Of a stretch of DNA of 7,025 nt, positions 1-5,260 are shown piece after piece. A model generated the notes under the pieces. The model saw nothing but the letters and a program-made list of their open reading frames with translations. It was not told the origin of the DNA and searched no databases. Source of the stretch: an uncultured Selenomonadales bacterium. GTDB taxonomy: Bacteria; Bacillota; Negativicutes; Selenomonadales; Selenomonadaceae. The stretch lies in the NCBI GenBank assembly GCA_947167555.1, contig CAMVIO010000104.1, positions 1 through 7,025 on the forward strand, written 5' to 3'. A program made the translations under genes and the position numbers. Position 1 is the stretch's first letter. Every line of letters begins with the position of its first letter.

Positions 1-2
1 GC

Positions 3-623
3 ATCGAGCAGAGCGTGGCGAACTCGGCGCAGGTGGTCAAGAAGCTGGGCGAGAATTCGAAGCAGATCGGCGCGATTGTCGAAAGCATCTCGGCGATTGC
101 CGACCAGACGAACCTCCTCGCGCTGAACGCGGCCATCGAGGCGGCGCGCGCGGGCGAGGCCGGACGCGGATTCTCCGTCGTGGCGGAGGAAGTCCGCAAG
201 CTCGCCGAGCAATCGCAGCTGTCGGCGGAGGAAATCAAGCAGCGCATTTCTGTGATTCAGGGCGATACCGAGGAAGCGGTCGTCGCGATGGAAGCGGGGA
301 CCAACGAAGTGTCTCTCGGCACGCAGGCCATCCGCGAAGTCGGCGAACAGTTCCAGGACATCACGGCGCGCGTCGCGTCCATCAAGACGGAGATGGCGGA
401 AATCAACCATGCGGTGCAGACCGTCTCGCAAGGCATGCAGGGCGTCGTCGGCGCGATGGACGTCATCGACGAGGTGAGCCGCTCGACGAGCGACGAAACG
501 CAGACCATCTCGGCCGCGGCAGAGGAACAGTCCGCGTCCAGCGAGGAAATCGCCTCGGCGTCCCATTCGCTGGCCGATCTCGCGACGGAGCTGCAGGACG
601 CGACGGGCAAGTTCAAGGTGTAG
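3..623 (+). CDS. Methyl-accepting chemotaxis protein, C-terminal signalling part (5' end outside window)
   Basis: This is the cytoplasmic signalling half of a chemoreceptor, which relays ligand occupancy to the CheA kinase through CheW. The frame is open from the window edge, so the sensor domain, membrane segments and start are not visible; 206 residues remain. The highly conserved hairpin tip of the family is plain: ISAIADQTNLLALNAAIEAA followed by RAGEAGRGFSVVAEEVRKLAEQS. Before and after it lie the long heptad-patterned helices that form the four-helix bundle, rich in Ala, Glu, Gln and Ser. The Glu/Gln-rich SAAAEEQSASSEEI stretch resembles methylation-helix sequence, though the exact methylated residues cannot be fixed by eye. 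The protein ends in GKFKV with no C-terminal CheR-binding pentapeptide of the NWETF type. An intrinsic terminator follows, so it is the last gene of its transcription unit. Family assignment is secure; the stimulus is unknown. Confidence 0.97.
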   Translation: MEQSVANSAQVVKKLGENSKQIGAIVESISAIADQTNLLALNAAIEAARAGEAGRGFSVVAEEVRKLAEQSQLSAEEIKQRISVIQGDTEEAVVAMEAGTNEVSLGTQAIREVGEQFQDITARVASIKTEMAEINHAVQTVSQGMQGVVGAMDVIDEVSRSTSDETQTISAAAEEQSASSEEIASASHSLADLATELQDATGKFKV

Positions 624-695
624 CAGGTTCAGCAAGCGACAATACGCCTTCCATCCCAGGAGTTGGACAGGATAAAGAACGGGATCATATATTAT

Positions 696-731
696 GGGCG
701 AAGCCGATAAAAACGGCTCGCCCATTTTTTT
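696..731 (+). terminator. Intrinsic terminator after the chemoreceptor gene
   Basis: GGGCGAAGCCG at 696-706 can pair with CGGCTCGCCC at 714-723, leaving one bulged A and a short A-rich loop. A run of seven T follows at 725-731. This GC stem plus T-tract is a standard Rho-independent terminator. It separates the chemoreceptor from the peptide operon. Confidence 0.9.
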
Positions 732-774
732 GTTCGGAGAGATTTAAAAATGTGATATTTGCAACGGAAAAATC

Positions 775-807
775 TTGACAATGGGTTTTACGAATATAAT
801 ATATAAG
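775..807 (+). promoter_or_regulatory. Probable sigma-70 type promoter of the radical SAM/peptide operon
   Basis: A perfect -35 box, TTGACA, lies at 775-780 in a strikingly AT-rich stretch between the terminator and the first gene. Downstream is a run of overlapping -10-like hexamers. AATATA at 798-803 has a 17-base spacer, TATAAT at 795-800 is a perfect hexamer but has only a 14-base spacer, and TATATA at 800-805 has a 19-base spacer. Which one is used cannot be settled by eye. The position implies a leader of roughly 40 bases before the TTG start at 853. Confidence 0.65.
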
Positions 808-840
808 GTAAATAGAAAATTTTCAAAAAGCGTCAATTTT

Positions 841-855
841 GGGAGGCATGCCTTG
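841..855 (+). promoter_or_regulatory. Shine-Dalgarno site that selects a TTG start
   Basis: GGGAGG at 841-846 lies six bases upstream of TTG at 853, which is in frame with the PqqD-like domain. Earlier start codons in this frame lie inside the promoter and have no ribosome binding site. A GTG at 862 is too far from the site. The ATG at 848 is in another frame and stops after four codons. Confidence 0.7.
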
Positions 856-1101
856 TGTAGTGTGAGACTGAGCACCTATGAAATCATCCTGCCGCTGGTC
901 GGCACGGATGAGAAACCAATCGAGGGATACGCGCTGCTGGTGAACGGCTTGTACGGCGCCGTGGACGTAGTGCGGAAAGAAGACGCGGACAAGCTGCAGG
1001 CCGGGAATCTTGCCGGCTTGTCCGCCGCGCTGCGGGAAAGGCTCATGCTGCGCGGACACATCACCCGCAAGGACGAAGCGGGGGAACTGGCCGACACCTG
1101 A
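853..1101 (+). CDS. PqqD-like N-terminal domain of a radical SAM peptide maturase (split off by frameshift)
   Basis: An 82-residue product reads from the TTG start. It has the pattern of the N-terminal PqqD-like (RiPP recognition) domain found fused to SPASM peptide maturases: a first strand STYEIILPL, a second segment YALLVNGLYGAVDVV, then a helical region KEDADKL and a closing LRERLMLRGHITRKDEAGEL. In the family this domain binds the leader of the substrate peptide. The frame stops with TGA at 1099-1101. In the -1 frame the sequence continues without interruption as LKLLSRIHKNLQGRSGVGL straight into the radical SAM domain of the next entry. This junction is what one unbroken maturase of about 551 residues would show, so the piece is most likely the 5' fragment of that gene rather than an independent protein. 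Alternatively it could act as a free-standing recognition protein, since discrete ones are known in other RiPP pathways. The domain call is by pattern and moderately sure. Confidence 0.7.
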   Translation: MCSVRLSTYEIILPLVGTDEKPIEGYALLVNGLYGAVDVVRKEDADKLQAGNLAGLSAALRERLMLRGHITRKDEAGELADT

Positions 1102-1145
1102 AGCTTCTTTCCCGCATCCACAAGAACCTTCAGGGCCGCAGCGGC

Positions 1146-2507
1146 GTGGGGCTGGTCATCATGCCCACTTACGACTGCAACTTCCGATGCCCGTACTGCT
1201 TTGAGCAGCATCGGCTGAAGAAAGGGCAGGACTGGCTCGACAGCACTATGAGCGACGAGACGATCGAGGCCGTCTTCGCCGCGTTGAAGGATTACAGGGC
1301 GCGGGGTTACACGCTGAGCCACTGTTCCTTCTATGGCGGGGAGCCGTTCCTGGCAAAGAATATCGGCGTGGTAAAGAAGATTGCCGACAAAGCCGGGGAA
1401 TTGGGGCTGTCCATCAGCGCCGTCACCAACGGCTACGATCTGGAAGCGTATATGGATTTCCTTGAGGAATACAAGGTGGAAAGCATCCAGGTGACGGTGG
1501 ATGGAACGGCGGAGCTGAACGATCGCCGGCGTCTCCACAAGGACGGCCTGCCCACCTACGACCGCATCCTGAACAATGCGGAGCTGGCCCTGCAGCGGGG
1601 TGTGGCCGTGCACCTACGGGTGAATGTCGGCAAAGAGAACCTGCATGGGATGAAGGATCTGGTCGACGACCTGAAGGCCCGGGGCTTTATCGCGAAAGAG
1701 GAAGAACGGGCAAAAGAAGAAGAAGAGCTCAGGAAAACCGACCCGAAGGCGAAGACGAAGCGGGGCATGTTCAGCTATTACTTCAAGGCGACCACCGACG
1801 ACGCGCATCCCGAGAAGAACGTCAGCGAGCAGGACACCATGGACGAAATGATGAAGATCGGCTTCACGGCGGAGGAGGCTGTTGCACGCCAGAGCCAGTA
1901 CAGTCGGATCTGGAACCATATGCAGAAGCTCTTCCAAAAGAAGGAGTACCCGGATTTTGCGCCTGGCTATTGCGGAGCCGAGCAGGGCATGCTGGTGGTC
2001 GATCCATTCGGGCGCGTTTTTACCTGCTGGGACGTCGTGGGGAAAGACGAAGGGATGGCGGGGTATATCCGGCCCGGTATGAACCGGTTCTTATGGAATT
2101 TCGACAAGGCGAAGTGGCGCACCCGTACCGTGGATCTGATGAAAGCCTGCCAAGCCTGCCCCTACGCGCTGATCTGCCGGGGCGGCTGTGCTTCCCGTTC
2201 CAACAACGCGTATGGCGACTATTTCCGGGAGTTCTGCGGCGAGATCAGGGAGATTTTTGCCTTCACCGCGTCCCGCGCGGCCGGCAAGGAATGGGAAAAA
2301 CACTGTGCCGACGCTGCCGCGGGTGAAGCGGCTATGGACGCCTGCGCGGGAGAGCTGACACTGTCCCTGGCGGGCCCCGTCTCGCGCTTCACCGAGGCGG
2401 AACGGCAAAAGATCATGGCGACGACCAGCCAGAAGGAAATATTCGATATCGTGAAGTCGGCCGTTTTCTTCCCGGAACTGGAGGAAGCGGGCAAAGGCAA
2501 TTCGTGA
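1146..2507 (+). CDS. Radical SAM/SPASM RiPP maturase, catalytic and SPASM domains (frameshifted from its N-terminal domain)
   Basis: This is a radical SAM enzyme that would install cross-links on the precursor peptide encoded directly downstream. Numbering from GTG 1146 (453 aa), the Cx3Cx2C site for the SAM-binding 4Fe-4S cluster is C11, C15, C18 (YDCNFRCPYCFE). The SAM-binding GGEP motif is at 64-67, followed by AVTNGY. The SPASM domain for auxiliary clusters is visible as C276, C294, then Cx2Cx5Cx3C at C335, C338, C344, C348, and C364. A charged Lys/Glu-rich insertion lies at about 183-207, and a tail of about 90 residues follows SPASM. Its stop overlaps the precursor's ribosome binding site, indicating translational coupling. 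The GTG and the ATG at 1161 both lack a convincing ribosome binding site. The conserved VGLVIMPT strand begins upstream of the ATG, and homologous-looking sequence extends in frame back to about 1098. The real start is therefore probably the TTG at 853, with one base lost near 1096-1100. As written, the catalytic part may be poorly translated. Confidence 0.88.
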   Translation: MGLVIMPTYDCNFRCPYCFEQHRLKKGQDWLDSTMSDETIEAVFAALKDYRARGYTLSHCSFYGGEPFLAKNIGVVKKIADKAGELGLSISAVTNGYDLEAYMDFLEEYKVESIQVTVDGTAELNDRRRLHKDGLPTYDRILNNAELALQRGVAVHLRVNVGKENLHGMKDLVDDLKARGFIAKEEERAKEEEELRKTDPKAKTKRGMFSYYFKATTDDAHPEKNVSEQDTMDEMMKIGFTAEEAVARQSQYSRIWNHMQKLFQKKEYPDFAPGYCGAEQGMLVVDPFGRVFTCWDVVGKDEGMAGYIRPGMNRFLWNFDKAKWRTRTVDLMKACQACPYALICRGGCASRSNNAYGDYFREFCGEIREIFAFTASRAAGKEWEKHCADAAAGEAAMDACAGELTLSLAGPVSRFTEAERQKIMATTSQKEIFDIVKSAVFFPELEEAGKGNS

Positions 2508-2512
2508 GGAGG
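2505..2512 (+). promoter_or_regulatory. Strong Shine-Dalgarno site of the precursor gene, overlapping the maturase stop
   Basis: TGAGGAGG at 2505-2512 includes the maturase TGA and a near-perfect anti-16S match, eight bases before ATG 2521. It fixes 2521 as the precursor start even though the frame meets an amber codon soon after. The later ATG at 2569 has no properly spaced site of its own. Confidence 0.8.
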
Positions 2513-2520
2513 ATTTCATC

Positions 2521-2757
2521 ATGCCGATCAACAAGAAAGAACTCACAAAAGCCTAGGTCGCGAAGGCCATGCAGTGCAAGACTGCCGACGAGCTGACGGC
2601 GCTGGCGAAGGGCTCGGGCTTTGACATTACCAAAGAAGAAGCCGAGGCGTATATGGCGGAGCTGGCCGACGTGGAGCTGGACGAAGAGCAGCTGAAGAAG
2701 GCGGCTGGCGGCGGATGCTACCCGGACTGCAAAAACGATTACTGCTTCGAAAACTGA
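2521..2757 (+). pseudogene. Nif11-like RiPP precursor peptide with in-frame amber codon
   Basis: From ATG 2521 the frame reads MPINKKELTKA, then TAG at 2554-2556, then continues open from VAKAMQCKTADELTAL to the TGA at 2755-2757, 78 codons before the final stop. The part after TAG is a typical Nif11-type leader: C-K-T-A-D-E-L, ALAKGSGFDITKEEAEAYM, then an acidic ELADVELDEEQLKKAAGG ending in the double-Gly cleavage site. The remaining core is GCYPDCKNDYCFEN. Its three Cys form three C-x-x-D/N units (C66-D69, C70-D73, C75-N78, counting the amber as codon 12). The adjacent SPASM maturase is the expected modifying enzyme. An ancestral CAG (Gln) codon would explain the amber by one C-to-T change. 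Without readthrough, only an 11-residue peptide is made. Restart at ATG 2569 would give a 62-residue product (2569-2757) that keeps most of the leader and all of the core, but no good ribosome binding site precedes it. Identity as a precursor is strong; whether it is functional is doubtful. Confidence 0.82.
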
Positions 2758-2763
2758 TGTGGA

Positions 2764-2814
2764 ATATGGAAAAGGACCATGCAGGCGATTTCTCTGCATG
2801 GTCCTTTTCCATAT
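2764..2814 (+). terminator. Long perfect hairpin closing the RiPP operon, probable terminator
   Basis: Positions 2764-2784 pair perfectly with 2794-2814 (21 base pairs, loop of nine bases). The core stem GGACCATGCAG/CTGCATGGTCC is flanked by AAAA on the left and TTTT on the right, the usual arrangement of an intrinsic terminator whose A-tract pairs with its T-tract. The further CCATAT/ATATGG extension makes the stem unusually long and symmetrical, so it could work in both directions. It sits seven bases after the precursor stop. Confidence 0.8.
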
Positions 2815-2822
2815 GTTATAAT
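2814..2822 (+). promoter_or_regulatory. Extended -10 promoter of the intracellular carboxylesterase gene
   Basis: TGTTATAAT at 2814-2822 is a perfect extended -10 element (TG, one base, TATAAT). No good -35 box is present; the corresponding bases fall inside the right arm of the hairpin, which fits an extended -10 promoter that does not need one. Transcription would begin about 2829, giving a leader of about 75 bases. The element touches the end of the hairpin, so termination and initiation are immediately adjacent. Confidence 0.6.
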
Positions 2823-2902
2823 AGAACCTGCAAGCACCGTGACGCAAAGTGCAGGCGCGCTTATCCCAACCATTGTAAGTATGAAAAGAGGGGATTGGGC
2901 AC

Positions 2903-4882
2903 ATGAAAAACAAGGAAAAACGTGAAATCTATTTCTTCAGCCGTTTGGCGAAGTCGATTTACGAGGACGCCGAAGCGCTGGACGCGCTGCACTATTGTCG
3001 TCGTTTTAACGATATATTGAGGGTTCTGCAATATTACGGCTATCTGACGGACATGACGCTGGACGAATACGTCGAGATCTCGCTGAAGGCATCGGACGAC
3101 CTCAAATATTTTCTCGATCCGGATACGGGCGATTTTTCCGAGGACGCGGTGTCCAATGCGGATGAGGCGGCGTTCAGAGGTTCCTTCCAGCAGCATCACG
3201 ATCTGATCCTGCAGCTGATAGGCATTTCCGACGGTCCGGCCCTCTTTCCCCTGATCGTGGAGGTGGAGAACGGAAGGGTTCGCGGCAATCTGGAACGCCT
3301 GCACCGTGTGGCGCAATGGTTCGGCATTCCCTACGCCGCGTCCGCGTCGGGCGAAAACCGCTGGCGCAAGCCGCAGCCCGCGCCGCGGATCGAGCGCGTG
3401 CTGAACTGCACGAAGCCCGGCGAGAGGAACCTCCAAATCGCATACGGCAAGACGGTCGGCGCCGAGGGCAGGCTGACCCTCAATATCTGCCGCCGCAATT
3501 CGTCGGATCGGGGGCTGCCCGTCATAGTGTACTTTCATGGCGGTAATTTTCAGACCGGGCAGCCGGAGGAATGGCTGGGCAACAAGTTCAGCGAGTCGCT
3601 GAACGTCGTCCACGTCAGCGTGGCGTACCGTCTGGGGGCGCTGGGCTTCAATCCGCTCCCCGCGCTTCGGACCGGCGACGCGGAAGAGGACAGCGGCAAT
3701 TTCGTGCTGCTGGACATAATTGCCGCGCTGCGGTGGGTGCAGAGGAACATCGCGGCCTTCGGCGGCGACCCGGGCAACGTGACTGTCAGCGGGTACTCCG
3801 CCGGAGGACGCGCGATTACGGTACTGTTGACCAGTCACTTGGCTCGCGGACTTTTTCATCGGGCCGTCTGCTTCAGCGCCGGTTTCCTGGTCTGCGAGCC
3901 GGAGCCTTCGCGCAGGATTTTCGCGGAGCGCTTCGCCCCTCTGGCTGTGGAGGACGGCGTGAGGAAATCAAAAGAGGAAGCGGAGTCGTGGCTGCTTTCC
4001 GAAGCCGAGGAAGACCGAAAAACGGCGCGGCAGTGGCTTTACGGTCTGTCCGGTTCCCGTATCGTCGGCATTTTCTCTCCCGCATGGGGGCGCATGGAAT
4101 CGTTCCCAATCTTCTTCCGGGACGGGACCGTGGTGCCGTCGGCGTCCTTTGACGATCCCGATATGAATCATGTACCGGTACTTGTCTTTTACAGCACGGA
4201 CGAGTTCAGCATCCTGGCCGACGCCGATTCCTGGTTCCGGCAGCGGCGGAAAGCGCAGACGCCGGAAACTCCGGATGCGACGCTGGAACAGGACAAGGCC
4301 TTCAGCATAAAATACGGCAGCCTGATCTGGGGGGATTTCAATTCCCATCAGCTGGCGGAGAGCCTGTACCCCCGTCTGGGCGCGCCCATCTATATCGGGA
4401 AATTCCATTACGGTCATGAGGCCAAGGATTTCGGCGAGGAATTTACCCGTCGGTACGGCGCCCTGCACGGCGTGTACCTGCCGTTCCTGACAGACCAATA
4501 CAAGAGCCCGTGGAAGCGGGGAAACGATTTCTTCGAGCATGCGGGGGCCGAGTATCTGGGCTCGCAGCTTTTCAGCTATATCGGTCAGTTCATGGATACC
4601 GGCGACCCGAACTTCGACGAAAAGGAAACGCAGTGGAAGGCGTGGACGCCGGAGCAGCAGTTTGAAATGTTTTTCGACGGCGACAGGCAGCGCGGCTATG
4701 TGAAGCCGGGCATGAACGAGTATAGCTTCGAGGATGTGGCTGCACGGTTTGACGCCGATACGTCGGTCTCGGAGGAAAGCAAGGCTTTCATCGCCGGCCA
4801 TGTTTTTAATTACCGCATTTTCAGCCGCGAGTGGGACGCCCGTTACGGGAACTCGCCCGATCCGATGCCGAGCAAGCCATGA
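2903..4882 (+). CDS. Type B carboxylesterase family protein, intracellular, with N-terminal extension
   Basis: This is a 659-residue alpha/beta hydrolase of the carboxylesterase type B family, which hydrolyses carboxylic esters through a Ser-Glu-His triad; the substrate is unknown. The domain starts near residue 122 (NGRVRGN, then FGIPYA at 140-145). The oxyanion-hole HGG is at 212-214 (VIVYFHGGNF), followed by VAYRLGALGF. The nucleophile is S299 in GYSAGG, after FGGDPGNVTV. E434 (YSTDEFSIL) and H505 (YGHEAKDFG) fit the remaining triad places. The nucleophile elbow reads GYSAG instead of the common GESAG, and the usual EDCLYLN block is replaced by EGRLTLNI, without the conserved Cys. Residues 1-120 are a predicted helical, charged segment (SRLAKSIYEDAEALDAL and following) that I do not recognise and that ordinary family members lack. 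There is no signal peptide or membrane segment. The start has GAGGGG at 2888-2893, nine bases upstream. The gene has its own promoter and terminator. Any link to the upstream peptide operon is unproven. Confidence 0.9.
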   Translation: MKNKEKREIYFFSRLAKSIYEDAEALDALHYCRRFNDILRVLQYYGYLTDMTLDEYVEISLKASDDLKYFLDPDTGDFSEDAVSNADEAAFRGSFQQHHDLILQLIGISDGPALFPLIVEVENGRVRGNLERLHRVAQWFGIPYAASASGENRWRKPQPAPRIERVLNCTKPGERNLQIAYGKTVGAEGRLTLNICRRNSSDRGLPVIVYFHGGNFQTGQPEEWLGNKFSESLNVVHVSVAYRLGALGFNPLPALRTGDAEEDSGNFVLLDIIAALRWVQRNIAAFGGDPGNVTVSGYSAGGRAITVLLTSHLARGLFHRAVCFSAGFLVCEPEPSRRIFAERFAPLAVEDGVRKSKEEAESWLLSEAEEDRKTARQWLYGLSGSRIVGIFSPAWGRMESFPIFFRDGTVVPSASFDDPDMNHVPVLVFYSTDEFSILADADSWFRQRRKAQTPETPDATLEQDKAFSIKYGSLIWGDFNSHQLAESLYPRLGAPIYIGKFHYGHEAKDFGEEFTRRYGALHGVYLPFLTDQYKSPWKRGNDFFEHAGAEYLGSQLFSYIGQFMDTGDPNFDEKETQWKAWTPEQQFEMFFDGDRQRGYVKPGMNEYSFEDVAARFDADTSVSEESKAFIAGHVFNYRIFSREWDARYGNSPDPMPSKP

Positions 4883-4909
4883 GATTAGACTATATCGTAT
4901 AAGTATCAG

Positions 4910-4941
4910 CGCAGGGCTTCGGCTCTGCGTTTTTTCTTTTT
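4910..4941 (+). terminator. Intrinsic terminator after the intracellular carboxylesterase gene
   Basis: CGCAGGGC at 4910-4917 pairs with GCTCTGCG at 4922-4929 (eight pairs including one G-T), closed by a stable TTCG tetraloop. A T-tract broken by one C follows at 4930-4941. This is a classic Rho-independent terminator, 27 bases after the esterase stop. Confidence 0.92.
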
Positions 4942-5005
4942 GGGGCAGGAAACCGGGAATCGCGTGTAGAATATCTCATTGTTTATATTATGGGAAAGGG
5001 GATAA

Positions 5006-5212
5006 CCGGTTTATGAAAATGATGTCGAGCTCGGCATGGCCTACGGTATCGGCAAGCGGTGCTACGGCTTCAAAACGGATACCCATTCCGTGGAATTGGG
5101 GCTGGACATGACCCCGATGATCAGCGGCTGCATGATCAAGATTTTCAAGAATTATGACGGCGATCTGCTGATAGAGGAAATACAGCGGTACTTGTCCGAG
5201 AACCCGCTCTAA
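5006..5212 (+). pseudogene. Nucleoside 2-deoxyribosyltransferase remnant (C-terminal part only)
   Basis: In frame 2 the open stretch runs from after a TAA (5003-5005) to TAA at 5210-5212, about 68 codons. It reads NDVELGMAYGIGKRCYGFKTD, then a variable stretch, MISGCMIKIFKNYDG and LLIEEIQRYLSENPL. The (E)LGxAYGxGK...Y-G-F-K-T-D block followed by a central MI-x-GC segment is the pattern of the C-terminal half of nucleoside 2-deoxyribosyltransferases, which swap bases on deoxynucleosides in purine/pyrimidine salvage. Full-length enzymes are about twice this size, so the N-terminal half with the nucleoside-binding and nucleophile region is missing. The first in-frame ATG (5036) lies inside the conserved block and has no ribosome binding site. 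An AAAGGGG at 4995-5001 precedes ATG 5014, but that ATG is in a different frame and gives a product without recognisable features. This is best read as a decayed gene fragment. Family assignment is by motif memory. Confidence 0.65.
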
Positions 5213-5260
5213 GAGGTATTTGGTATTGGCGAATTTATTCCAACAAAGGGAGGTATTTCG

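Noticed and set aside
257..616. Long minus-strand open frame opposite the chemoreceptor
   Set aside because: It is a shadow produced by GC-rich codons of the chemoreceptor. The Ser/Ala-rich translation has no recognisable motif and no ribosome binding site.
775..852. An upstream extension of the first RiPP-operon frame beginning at 775 (108 residues)
   Set aside because: It would start on the -35 box itself, has no ribosome binding site and reads through the promoter. The TTG at 853 with GGGAGG six bases upstream is far better.
1080..1086. Programmed -1 frameshift at the G run GGGGG
   Set aside because: Only the P-site tRNA could re-pair well (GGG to GGG). The A-site GAA to GGA is a poor match. 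Slipping there would also replace the natural-looking GELADT by a less plausible segment, and I saw no clear downstream stimulator.
876..1613. 245-residue minus-strand frame opposite the maturase
   Set aside because: It overlaps the conserved radical SAM coding sequence and crosses the promoter-proximal gene. Its composition is typical of an antisense shadow, without domains.
2861..3859. 332-residue minus-strand frame opposite the intracellular esterase
   Set aside because: The plus strand carries an intact hydrolase with catalytic motifs. The antisense product is Arg/Val/Gln-rich and featureless.
4961..4990. Possible -10 boxes TAGAAT (4967-4972) or TATATT (4984-4989) before the transferase remnant
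   Set aside because: Neither has a recognisable -35 box at proper spacing, so I do not call a promoter.
4734..5111. 125-residue plus-strand frame spanning the esterase end, the terminator and the transferase remnant
   Set aside because: It overlaps two better-supported frames and runs through an intrinsic terminator hairpin. The translation has no domain pattern.
5213..5260. Short direct repeat GAGGTATTT (5213-5221 and 5250-5258)
   Set aside because: Nine bases is short enough to arise by chance, and the second copy is simply the ribosome binding site of the exported esterase. No sign of target-site duplication around an element.
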